Positions 1 through 8,015 of a stretch of DNA of 64,000 nucleotides are shown here, in pieces (the first letter of the stretch is position 1; the number at the start of each line of letters is the position of its first letter). The stretch comes from Streptomyces sp. NA02950 (GTDB taxonomy: Bacteria; Actinomycetota; Actinomycetes; Streptomycetales; Streptomycetaceae): assembly GCF_013364155.1 (NCBI RefSeq), contig NZ_CP054916.1, forward strand, positions 2,724,501 to 2,788,500, read 5' to 3'. Under the pieces are notes generated by a model. It was not told the DNA's origin. It was given only the letters and a program-made list of their open reading frames with translations, and did not search any database. A program made the position numbers and the translations under genes.

Positions 1-567
1 AGAGCGGGGTCGCGGGCGCGGGCTTGAGGATGATCGGCGCGCCGACGGCGATGGCCGGGGCGACCTTGTGGGCGCACAGGTTCAACGGGAAGTTGAACGG
101 CGCGATGCCCAGCACGGTGCCGCGCGGGAAGCGGCGGGTCAGCGCGAGACGGCCGACGCCACCGGCGTCGGTGTCCAGCCGCTGGGCCTCCCCGCCGTTG
201 AACCGGCGGGCCTCCTCGGCCGCGAACCGGAAGACGGAGACGGCACGGCCGACCTCACCGCGCGCCCACTTCATGGGCTTGCCGTTCTCGTCGGAGATCA
301 GCCGGGCGATCTCCTCGGTGCGCTCGGCGAGCCGCCGGGAGACATGGTCGAGCGCGGCGGCCCGGACATGGGCGGGCGTCGCGGCGAACTCGTCCCGGAC
401 GGCGTCCGCCGCGGCGACGGCCTCCTCGATCTGCGCCTCGGTGGGAACGCTCACCGCGCCGACGCGACGGCCGTCCCAGGGGGACGTGACCTCGAGCGTG
501 CTCTCGCCCGTCGCCTTGCGGCCGGCGAGCCAGAACGCGTGGGTGACAGCTTCGGTTGTCTCTGGCA
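1..567 (-). CDS. Aldehyde dehydrogenase, N-terminal part (runs off the left edge)
   Basis: Reading leftwards from a GTG at 567 gives an open frame to the window edge (189 codons) that looks like the NAD(P)-dependent aldehyde dehydrogenase N-terminal half. It contains the conserved PFNFPLN segment, the Asn-bearing coenzyme loop of the fold, followed by a run ending IILKPAP that holds the cofactor-binding Lys. The catalytic Glu and Cys lie beyond the window, so the substrate cannot be fixed. GTG is chosen because a GGGAT ribosome-binding sequence sits five bases upstream and no ATG is in frame nearby. It lies downstream of a PucR regulator on the same strand, near GABA and amine genes, so a semialdehyde dehydrogenase is a fair guess. 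Confidence 0.85.
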
Positions 568-755
568 CGGCGGATCCCGACCCTTCTGGAGTGGTGGGGT
601 GATGGTGCGGATGTCTCTGCCTCCCACCGTAGGCGCGCGCGGCGCGCCGGGTGTTTGTCCGGGGCGTAGCAGTCGGCGGCGGGAGTGCTCCGCTATGGCG
701 TGGCGGCGGGACGGCGGTCCGCGGTGGTCAGGAGGGGGTGCGGTGGCCGGGGAGG

Positions 756-2552
756 TCAGGGTGCGGTGGCCGGGGAGGTCGCCTTCAGGGCGAGCCACAG
801 CTCCATCCGGACGTCCGGGTCGTCCAGGGAGCGGCCGAGGATCTCCTCGACCCGGCGCATGCGGTAGCGCAGGGTGTGCCGGTGAACGCCGAGGTCGGCG
901 GCGGCCGCGTCCCACTGGCCATGGCGGGAGAGCCAGGCGCGCAGCGAGGCGACGAGATCGCCGCGGCCGGTGGCGTCGTGTTCGTGCAGGGCGCGCAGCA
1001 TGCCATCGGCGAAGGCCCGTACGGCGTCGTCGGCGAGCAGCGGCAGCACCGAGCCCGCGGCCACCTGTTCATGCTCGACCAGCACCCGGCCGCGACGGCG
1101 CGCCACCGACAGCGCCTGCTCCGCCTGGCGGTAGGCGGTCGCGGCGGCGATGGGGCCCGCGGGGGCGGACATCCCGACGACCAGGTGGTCGCCCGGGGTG
1201 GTGCCGGCGGCGCGGTCGCGGGGGCGGGCGGCGGTGCCGCGGCGGTTCTCGATCGCCGCGGCGTGCTCCCCGCACACGGCGACGGCGGCGCCGCCGTCGG
1301 GGGCCAGCACGATCAGCCGTCCGCCGTCGGGCACGACGAGCACCGCTTCCCCGCTGCGGGCCGCGGCGGACTCCATCGCGTCGGCGAGGGTGGCGAGAGG
1401 GTCTGCGGCGACCGCCTCACCGCTCGCGGCGGGGACGGATCCGGTGTCGGCGGGGTGCTCGGCCGGGGCCTCGTCCGACGCGGCCGCGGAGGCCGGGACG
1501 GTCGGCGCGGCCCCGGGGCCGGACGCGGCGGTGCCGGGCACGGCGGATCCGGACTTGGCGGCGCCGGACGCCCCGGCACCGGGCGCGGCCTCGGCGACGA
1601 GCATCCGGAACGGCGCGTCCAGCAGACTTCCGTACAGCCGCCCGGCGACCGCCCGCGCGTGATCGGGCTCGCCCGCGAGCAGCATCCGCAGCACCGCGGC
1701 GCCGAGGCGCTGTTCGGCCTCCTGGAGGGCGCGGGACCGCTCGGTGGTCAAGGTCAGCAGCGCCACGGCGGAGTGCACGGCGTAGCGCTCGGCGGTGCCC
1801 AGCGGGGCGCCCGTGCCGACGGCGAGTACGCCCCGGGTACGGCGCCCGGTGCCCAGCGTCTGGAGCTCCACCCGGTCCGAGACGGCCGCGTCCGACGCGG
1901 ACTCCGCGCCGTCCCCGCCGACCACGACGCTGGCGGGGGCGGGCCGGGCGTGCAGCCGCTCGACATCGGTGGTGAGCCGGGCGGCGCGGCGGGCGGCCCA
2001 GTCGGGCGCGGCGGCGACCACGGAGCCGGAGGCGTCGTAGAGGGCCGCCCAGCCGTCGAGATGGGAGGCGAGCCGGGCGAGCAGCGCGGCGGGGCCCTCG
2101 GCGCCGATGGCGGCGCGGGTCAGCTCGCGCTGTGCCTCGAACCCGGCGGTCACCGCCCGGTACTGGTCGGCGGCTATCGCCGCGGAGACGGCCTTGCTGA
2201 TGGCGATGAAGGGCGTGCGGCGCGGCACGGCGAGCAGCGGCAGCCGCTCCTCCTTGGCCGCGGCCACCAGCGCGGCCGGGACCTCGTCGTACTTGACGCC
2301 GATCGCGAAGCCGAGCCCGACGACACCCGCGCCGACCAGCCGCCGCACATAGCGGCCCATCTCCTCCGGATCCTCGGCCCGGAGCTGCATCGCGGTGATG
2401 AGCAGCAGTTCGCCGCCGTCCATATAGGGCACGGGGTCGGCGAGCTCGCTGACATGGGCCCAGCGCACAGGTGTCTCCAGCCGGTCCTCGCCCGCGAGGA
2501 CGGTCAGCTTGAGCGCGGTGTGGTGAACGAGAGAGGCGAGCGTGGGAGGCAT
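756..2552 (-). CDS. PucR family transcriptional regulator
   Basis: 598 residues with the PucR family layout. The N-terminal purine-catabolism-type domain (about residues 5-125) contains the family-typical WAHVSEL and GGELLL segments. A long variable middle is rich in Ala and Gly. The C-terminal helix-turn-helix (about 530-595) contains DLGVHRHTLRYRM and ends MELWLAL. Family members activate purine, amine or proline catabolism genes. It stands between a minus-strand aldehyde dehydrogenase and a VirD4-like ATPase gene. The Ala-rich insert around residues 320-390 makes it longer than the second PucR in this window (515 residues). The effector is not predictable. Confidence 0.9.
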   Translation of the reverse strand: MPPTLASLVHHTALKLTVLAGEDRLETPVRWAHVSELADPVPYMDGGELLLITAMQLRAEDPEEMGRYVRRLVGAGVVGLGFAIGVKYDEVPAALVAAAKEERLPLLAVPRRTPFIAISKAVSAAIAADQYRAVTAGFEAQRELTRAAIGAEGPAALLARLASHLDGWAALYDASGSVVAAAPDWAARRAARLTTDVERLHARPAPASVVVGGDGAESASDAAVSDRVELQTLGTGRRTRGVLAVGTGAPLGTAERYAVHSAVALLTLTTERSRALQEAEQRLGAAVLRMLLAGEPDHARAVAGRLYGSLLDAPFRMLVAEAAPGAGASGAAKSGSAVPGTAASGPGAAPTVPASAAASDEAPAEHPADTGSVPAASGEAVAADPLATLADAMESAAARSGEAVLVVPDGGRLIVLAPDGGAAVAVCGEHAAAIENRRGTAARPRDRAAGTTPGDHLVVGMSAPAGPIAAATAYRQAEQALSVARRRGRVLVEHEQVAAGSVLPLLADDAVRAFADGMLRALHEHDATGRGDLVASLRAWLSRHGQWDAAAADLGVHRHTLRYRMRRVEEILGRSLDDPDVRMELWLALKATSPATAP

Positions 2553-2605
2553 GGCACCTTCGAAGCGAATGCGATGACTTCACCGCCCCGTATGAACGGC
2601 TACTG

Positions 2606-2632
2606 CCGATTCTGCCTCAATGGAGGAATCGG
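2606..2632. promoter_or_regulatory. Inverted repeat upstream of the PucR gene
   Basis: CCGATTC (2606-2612) is mirrored by GAATCGG (2626-2632) with a 13-base spacer, 54 bases upstream of the PucR start. It could be an autoregulatory operator. No other copy was noticed, so the call is tentative. Confidence 0.3.
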
Positions 2633-2795
2633 TGGAATCCGCGTCCGGAGTGCGGCGGGCGGCAGGCGGTGGCACCGCGGGCCGCGGCCGTACGCGGGGC
2701 TGGTACGGCGGTCGGCCCGCGCGCCGGGGGTGCATATATGCCGGTCCATGCGTCCCGGTCCGGGTGCGCCGGCCGATGTGCGCCGGCCGTGCATG

Positions 2796-5063
2796 TCATC
2801 CGCGGAGGTCCACCAGGACGGGAGGCCCGCCCTCGCCCCGTACGGAGGTGACGGACAGCACCGCGTGCCCGGCGGGGACGGAGTGCGCCAGCTCGGAGGC
2901 GGACCAGCGTTCGCGCTCCACCTTCCGCACGGTCACCGACTGGGTGGTCACGGCCTTGCCGGTGACCACCTTGCGGATGAAGTGCAGGACCTTGGTGAAC
3001 GGCTCGTCCGAGATGATCTGCCGGTCGGTGATGTCCCGCGTCTCCACCCACTCCGTGCCCCACACCTCGGCGAACCGCGCCCCGTCCCAGGTCGTCACCC
3101 CGGCGTAGGCCATCCGGCAGCCGACCGCGCCGAGCAGCGCGCTGCGCAGCGCGTCGGGGACGTCGTCGAGGGTGCGGAGGGTGAGCACGGCACCGGCGTG
3201 GGCGGAGCGGAGGCGCTGGATGCCGCGCAGCGCCTCGGGGGTGATGGTGTGCGAGGCGTCGTCGAGGACGAGACAGGCGAAGAGCGAACGGTCGGCGCGG
3301 CCGACGGCGCACTCGGTGAACTGCGCGAGCACGAGCCGTGCGAGCATCCGGGACGCCTCGGCGTGACCGCGCTCGGGGAGGTCGATCCGGACGCGCAGCG
3401 GGTGTTCGAGGGCGCGCAGCGAGAACGGGCGGCGGTCGCCGGTGGTGTCGAAGAAGTCGGCGAAGGCGGGCCGGTCGAGCAGCGCGATCCGGTCGGCGAG
3501 CAGCGCGCCCGCGTCCCCGGGCGCCCCCGACTGACGCACCCGCGCCTCCAGCTCACGCGCCTGGGCGCGCTCCCCGGCGGCGTCGAGCGCTTCGCGGAGC
3601 GCGCCGACCGCCGTCTTCGAACCGTCGAGCAGCTCGCGCAGCTCGGGCACGGAGGGGAAGCGACCGTGGGCGGCGCGGTAGGGGCCGAGCAGCTGGGCCA
3701 GCGCGGTGGCGGCCCGGCGGCTGTCGCCGCCCGGGAGCGAGGCGGCCATGTCGCCGATGAGTGCCTCGGCGAGGATGCCCGCGGCCTCGTCGGGGTCGGT
3801 GGTGCCGCCGTAGAGGTCGAAGTCGTAGGCGGAGTCGGGGCGGCCGATCTTCACGACGACGTCGAACGCCTCGTCGCCCCCGAGCCCCGCCCCCGCGGGA
3901 CCGACCGCGACGACGGCGGTCCGTCCGGCGAGTGCCTGGAGGCACAGCGACTCCACGACCGGCCGCACCAGCCGCCCGGTCTTCCCCGCACCGGGCGGCC
4001 CGACGGCGAGCAGCGAGGTGCCGAGCACATCGGGATCGAGGGCGAGGCCGACTCCGCGGTGGTGGTAGGGGTTGCGGGGGTCCTCGGGCGCGGTGCCGAT
4101 ACGGACCTGGTGGGCGATGAGGTCGTGGTGCGCCGTGCGCGCGGGCAGGTCGCGGGCGCCCGAGGGGTGGCCGTGGGCGGCGGCGCCGTGGCGCAGCACG
4201 GTGTCGGTGAAGGCCGCGAGCGAGTTCCGGCCGGCCCGCACGGCCTGCCAGGCGCGCTCGATCCGGGCGTGGTCGACGTCGTTCATCGCGCCGGCCCTCG
4301 CCTCGGCCGCCAGCCGGTCAGCCGCACTGTGCGCCCCGGCGGCCCGCAACTGCGGCCACTCGGCCGGATCGGTCTCGGGGTGAGCGGCGGCCTGGGCGGC
4401 GGCGCCGTTCGGATCGGCGGCGGGGTCGTCCCAGGCACGGCGGAAGAGGGGGGCGACGTAGCGGCGGAAGACTTCGCCCCAGTGGCCGACGCGGCTGAAG
4501 ATGGCGGCGAGGATGGCGATGACAATGCCGATGTAGATGCGCTGTGCCCACCAGCCCGCTTCGGTGTTGCCGCCACGCTCGTACCAGGAATCTGGAGTCA
4601 GCAAGTACAGCGGCCAATTCCAATAGCCGCCGAGATATCCGTTCCAGAGCAGCGACCACACCAGCCAGCCGCAGAGAGCGGAGATCAACGCACCACCGAG
4701 CAGACGACGCCCGGGGATCCGGTCGGGATCCTCCGGTGGTTTCGGCTTGTACTCGTACGTCCAGACACCCGGGCCCGCCCCGGGGCGGGGGGCGCGCAGC
4801 CAGGTGAGGAAGGACGGGCGTGCGGCGGCGCCCGGGACCGTGCCGGGGCTCGTCGAGGGCATCGGCGGCGGGCCCGCGGGCCGGTCCACGGGCGGGGTGG
4901 GCGGATGCGACGGCGGTGCCTGGCCGGGGGGCGGCGGGACCGCTCGGCTGCCCTGGGGCGGGGTGGTGGGGGCCGCGGGGTAGGGGGGTGGGGTCGGGGG
5001 CGCGGGGGTTGGCACCGCATCGCGCCGCGTGCCGCGTGAATCGAACGTGCCCTCGGTGTCCAT
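2796..5063 (-). CDS. Membrane-anchored VirD4/TraG-like ATP-binding protein
   Basis: The protein starts at the ATG at 5063 (755 residues), preceded by a purine-rich ribosome-binding stretch. About 120 Pro-rich residues lead to two hydrophobic segments (about 155-245), then a Walker A motif GPPGAGKTG near residue 375 and a long cytoplasmic domain. That layout, two membrane helices and then a P-loop ATPase, is that of type IV coupling proteins (VirD4/TraG/TraD). No relaxase, secretion or other conjugation gene lies nearby, so a role in classical conjugation is not supported. It is probably a chromosomally conserved actinobacterial ATPase of unknown task. A divergent gabT lies 404 bases upstream. 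Confidence 0.75.
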   Translation of the reverse strand: MDTEGTFDSRGTRRDAVPTPAPPTPPPYPAAPTTPPQGSRAVPPPPGQAPPSHPPTPPVDRPAGPPPMPSTSPGTVPGAAARPSFLTWLRAPRPGAGPGVWTYEYKPKPPEDPDRIPGRRLLGGALISALCGWLVWSLLWNGYLGGYWNWPLYLLTPDSWYERGGNTEAGWWAQRIYIGIVIAILAAIFSRVGHWGEVFRRYVAPLFRRAWDDPAADPNGAAAQAAAHPETDPAEWPQLRAAGAHSAADRLAAEARAGAMNDVDHARIERAWQAVRAGRNSLAAFTDTVLRHGAAAHGHPSGARDLPARTAHHDLIAHQVRIGTAPEDPRNPYHHRGVGLALDPDVLGTSLLAVGPPGAGKTGRLVRPVVESLCLQALAGRTAVVAVGPAGAGLGGDEAFDVVVKIGRPDSAYDFDLYGGTTDPDEAAGILAEALIGDMAASLPGGDSRRAATALAQLLGPYRAAHGRFPSVPELRELLDGSKTAVGALREALDAAGERAQARELEARVRQSGAPGDAGALLADRIALLDRPAFADFFDTTGDRRPFSLRALEHPLRVRIDLPERGHAEASRMLARLVLAQFTECAVGRADRSLFACLVLDDASHTITPEALRGIQRLRSAHAGAVLTLRTLDDVPDALRSALLGAVGCRMAYAGVTTWDGARFAEVWGTEWVETRDITDRQIISDEPFTKVLHFIRKVVTGKAVTTQSVTVRKVERERWSASELAHSVPAGHAVLSVTSVRGEGGPPVLVDLRG

Positions 5064-5467
5064 GTGCTGCCCCTTGCCCCCTGACCGGCTGTGCCTGTGC
5101 TGACGCGCACCGCTCAATCTAGTGTTCCCGCCCGGGGAGTTCAGCGACCCGGCCGGTACGAGGTCTCCCGAGCCGCCCGTCGGCCGCCCTCTCGGCCACC
5201 CTCCCAGCCGCCCACCCGGCCACCTCCCCCGCCGCCCCGCGGAGTGCCCGCCGCTATGGCCGCCGCGGACAACGCAACACGCGCACTGCTACCGAACGGA
5301 ACATGCCTGATCCACCCCAGCGCGCCTAGCCTGCGAAGAAGCGACCGATCTGCCTCGACCGACGACCCGCCTTCGTTCCGGGCAGGTGAAGCAGTTCCGA
5401 TAGCTCCCATAGTTCCGATGGTCGAGACATCTCAGACCCCCGCCCCTCCTCCCCCCTGGAGCACCTC
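5064..5467. other. 404-bp divergent intergenic region before gabT
   Basis: No gene is supported here. It separates the minus-strand ATPase gene from the plus-strand gabT. The first 200 bases are Pro-codon-like C-rich sequence without visible motifs. The last 100 bases hold three spaced GTTCCG copies (separate entry). No clear -10/-35 pair could be chosen. Confidence 0.6.
5375..5417 (+). promoter_or_regulatory. Three evenly spaced GTTCCG repeats upstream of gabT
   Basis: GTTCCG occurs at 5375, 5394 and 5412, spaced 19 and 18 bases. The last two extend to the identical 9-mer AGTTCCGAT. They end about 50 bases before the gabT start, where an activator or repressor could bind on nearly one face of the helix. 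Either PucR regulator is a candidate binder; nothing proves it. Confidence 0.35.
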
Positions 5468-6817
5468 ATGACCGCACTGTCCGGAGGCCCGTCCCTCCCC
5501 CAGGAGCGCCGCGTCGTCACCGCGATCCCCGGCCCGAAGTCCCAGGAGCTGCTCGCCCGCAAGACCGCGACGGTCGCCGACGGGGTCGGCAATGTGCTGC
5601 CGGTCTTCACCGTGCGCGCGGGCGGCGGGGTGATCGAGGACGTGGACGGGAACTCGCTCATCGACTTCGGCTCCGGTATCGCCGTGACCTCGGTCGGCTC
5701 CAGCGCGGAGGCCGTCGTACGCCGGGCCTCGGCTCAGCTGGCCGACTTCACCCACACCTGTTTCATGGTCACGCCGTACGAGGGCTATGTGGAGGTCTGC
5801 GAGGAGCTGGCCGCGCTCACCCCCGGTGACCACGCCAAGAAGTCGGCGCTGTTCAACTCCGGCGCCGAGGCGGTGGAGAACGCGGTGAAGATCGCCCGCT
5901 CTTACACCAAGCGCCAGGCGGTCGTCGTCTTCGACCACGGCTATCACGGCCGCACCAACCTCACCATGGCGCTCACCGCCAAGAACATGCCGTACAAGCA
6001 CGGTTTCGGGCCCTTCGCCCCCGAGGTCTACCGCGTTCCGCTCGCCTACCCCTACCGCTGGCTGACCGGTGCGGAGAACTGTGCCGAGGAGGCCGCGGCG
6101 CAGGCCATCGACATGATCAGCAAGCAGGTCGGGGCGGAGAACGTGGCCGCGATCGTCATTGAGCCGATCGCCGGCGAGGGCGGCTTCATCGAGCCCGCCA
6201 AGGGCTTCCTGCCCAGGATCCTGGAGTTCGCCCGCGCCAACGGCATCGTCTTCGTCGCCGACGAGATCCAGACCGGTTTCTGCCGTACCGGCCAGTGGTT
6301 CGCCTGTGAGGACGAGGGCGTCGTCCCGGACCTGATCACCACCGCCAAGGGCATCGCGGGCGGTCTGCCGCTCGCCGCCGTCACCGGCCGCGCCGAGATC
6401 ATGGACGCCGCGCACTCCGGCGGCCTCGGCGGCACCTACGGCGGCAACCCGGTGGCGTGCGCCGCCGCCCTCGGCTCGATCGAGACCATGCGCGAGCTGG
6501 ACCTCAACTCCAGGGCCCGGCGCATCGAGGAGGTCATGAAGGGCCGCCTCTCCGCGATGCAGGAGAAGTACGACATCATCGGCGACCTCCGCGGCCGCGG
6601 CGCGATGATCGCGATCGAACTGGTGAAGTCCGGCACCAAGGACCCCAACCCCGAGGCGACCGCCGCCGTGGCCAAGGCCTGCCACTCCGCCGGGCTGGTG
6701 GTTCTGACCTGCGGAACCTACGGAAATGTGCTGCGTTTCCTGCCCCCGCTGGTGATCGGCGAGGAGCTGCTCAACGAGGGTCTGGACATCATCGAGAGCG
6801 CCTTCGCCAAGCTGTGA
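5468..6817 (+). CDS. gabT: 4-aminobutyrate aminotransferase
   Basis: 449 residues, full length for a class III PLP-dependent aminotransferase. It converts GABA and 2-oxoglutarate to succinate semialdehyde and glutamate in the cytosol. Visible landmarks are the FNSGAEAVENAVKIAR cofactor-phosphate segment, DHGYHGRTN with the aromatic ring-stacking residue, ADEIQTGFCRTG with the PLP-contacting Asp, and the Schiff-base Lys294 in TTAKGIAGG. The set matches bacterial GabT closely. It lies downstream of a repeat-containing upstream region and near PucR, PotABCD and two aminobutyraldehyde dehydrogenases, consistent with the GABA step of putrescine degradation. Confidence 0.95.
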   Translation: MTALSGGPSLPQERRVVTAIPGPKSQELLARKTATVADGVGNVLPVFTVRAGGGVIEDVDGNSLIDFGSGIAVTSVGSSAEAVVRRASAQLADFTHTCFMVTPYEGYVEVCEELAALTPGDHAKKSALFNSGAEAVENAVKIARSYTKRQAVVVFDHGYHGRTNLTMALTAKNMPYKHGFGPFAPEVYRVPLAYPYRWLTGAENCAEEAAAQAIDMISKQVGAENVAAIVIEPIAGEGGFIEPAKGFLPRILEFARANGIVFVADEIQTGFCRTGQWFACEDEGVVPDLITTAKGIAGGLPLAAVTGRAEIMDAAHSGGLGGTYGGNPVACAAALGSIETMRELDLNSRARRIEEVMKGRLSAMQEKYDIIGDLRGRGAMIAIELVKSGTKDPNPEATAAVAKACHSAGLVVLTCGTYGNVLRFLPPLVIGEELLNEGLDIIESAFAKL

Positions 6818-6919
6818 CCGTGCGTGATCGATGAGTGGCGTGAAGAAGATGTGCGGGGCCGATGACAGGAGGGTGATCGGCCTGTCGGGCGGAGCTCCGC
6901 TGCCGTACGGTCATTGCAG

Positions 6920-7900
6920 ATGAGAGAAACACCCCGCTCGCAGGGGACTGCGGGCGACGCCGAGCCGGTGCTTCCCCAGCCCCGACCCGGCTGTGCCCTC
7001 GCGCACACCGCTGGAGCCTCTGGCTCCAGATCTCCTCACCGATCGGACGGCCGCCCGCCCCAAACCCCCCGGGGCGCGCGGCACACCGGTCGCCACGGCG
7101 GCCCCGGAACCACCCCCCCTGTTCCGGGGCCGCCGACCGTTTCCTCCCGTTCCTCCCCTTCCTGCCGTTCCTGCCGTTCCTGCCGTTCTTCCCGTTCTTC
7201 CCGTTCTTTCTTCTCTCGCTCCTCCGTCTTCTTCACACCCGCCGCGCTGCTCGCCCTCCTCGCGCTGTGCACCTGGCAGATCGCCTCCCACGGTCCGCTG
7301 CGCTCCCTGGACGAGCGGCTCGGCCGGGCGATCGCCGGATCCGCCGTCCCCTCCCCCGTCGCCGGGTTCCTCGCGGACCTCGGCCATACGGCGGTGGCGC
7401 TCCCGGTGCTCGGCGCCGCCCTCGGCTGGGCGCTGTGGCGTGCCCGGCGTACGGGCGCGGCCCGCTGGTGGCTCCCGGCCCTCACCGCCGCGGTGGCGAT
7501 GGCGGCGGTCCCGGCGCTGGTCGTCCCGTTCAAGGCGCTGATCGGCCGCCCGGGGCCGCCCGGACCGCCGGCGGACGAGACCGGCTTCTTCCCCTCCGGG
7601 CACACCGCGACGGCCGCGGTCGCCTACGGTGCCGCGGCCCTGCTGCTGTGCCCGCGCCCGGGGCAGCGGCTACGGCGCACGGTCCTCGCGGCCGTCGCCC
7701 TCCTCAACGTCGGCGTGGGGGTGGGGCTGGTGCGGTGCGCGTACCACTGGCCGCTCGATGTGGTCGCCAGTTGGTGTGTGACCGGCTGTCTGCTGTGGGC
7801 GGTGGTACGGCTGAGCCGGTCGAGCCACCTGAGCCGGCCGAGCCGGTCGGCCCCCGCCTCCGAGGCCCCCGGAACCACCGCGACGACCCCACCGAGCTGA
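6920..7900 (+). CDS. PAP2 family membrane phosphatase
   Basis: About 326 residues. After roughly 110 low-complexity Arg/Ser/Pro residues comes a membrane-rich PAP2 core. The three phosphatase signature pieces are present: KALIGRPGPP, PSGH (with the catalytic His) and RCAYHWPLDV with the second His. Such enzymes dephosphorylate lipid phosphates such as phosphatidate or undecaprenyl diphosphate on the outer membrane face. The start is uncertain. The ATG at 6920 is used, but the low-complexity front, which includes a 9-bp tandem repeat, suggests that translation could begin further in. It converges on an FAD oxidase gene. Confidence 0.8.
   Translation: MRETPRSQGTAGDAEPVLPQPRPGCALAHTAGASGSRSPHRSDGRPPQTPRGARHTGRHGGPGTTPPVPGPPTVSSRSSPSCRSCRSCRSSRSSRSFFSRSSVFFTPAALLALLALCTWQIASHGPLRSLDERLGRAIAGSAVPSPVAGFLADLGHTAVALPVLGAALGWALWRARRTGAARWWLPALTAAVAMAAVPALVVPFKALIGRPGPPGPPADETGFFPSGHTATAAVAYGAAALLLCPRPGQRLRRTVLAAVALLNVGVGVGLVRCAYHWPLDVVASWCVTGCLLWAVVRLSRSSHLSRPSRSAPASEAPGTTATTPPS
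7147..7209 (+). repeat. 9-bp tandem repeat inside the PAP2 gene (7 units)
   Basis: Seven units of CCGTTCCTG or near variants run head to tail, 63 bases in all. Units have diverged at two or three positions (CCGTTCTTC, CCCTTCCTG). Because the unit is a multiple of three, copy change keeps the frame and varies a short Arg/Ser/Cys stretch before the first membrane helix. Confidence 0.85.
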
Positions 7901-7912
7901 ACAAGGGCACAT

Positions 7913-7955
7913 GGCCGGGGCCGGAGCCCGGCGGACACACCACCGGACCCCGGCC
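7913..7955. terminator. Bidirectional terminator hairpin between convergent genes
   Basis: GGCCGGGG (7913-7920) pairs with CCCCGGCC (7948-7955) and an inner CCGG/CCGG pair extends the stem. It lies 13 bases after the PAP2 stop and between that gene and the end of the minus-strand FAD oxidase gene, as expected for a shared terminator without a T-run. Just beyond it CAGGTAC occurs three times (7964-7993). Confidence 0.6.
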
Positions 7956-8015
7956 CCAGGAAGCAGGTACGGGAGCAGGTACAGGACAGGTACAGGAGGG
8001 CCGAAGCCCCGGACC

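Noticed and set aside
651..5039. A 1462-codon plus-strand open frame
   Set aside because: It is antisense to the PucR and VirD4-like genes, has no recognisable domain and is explained by the high-GC frame bias.
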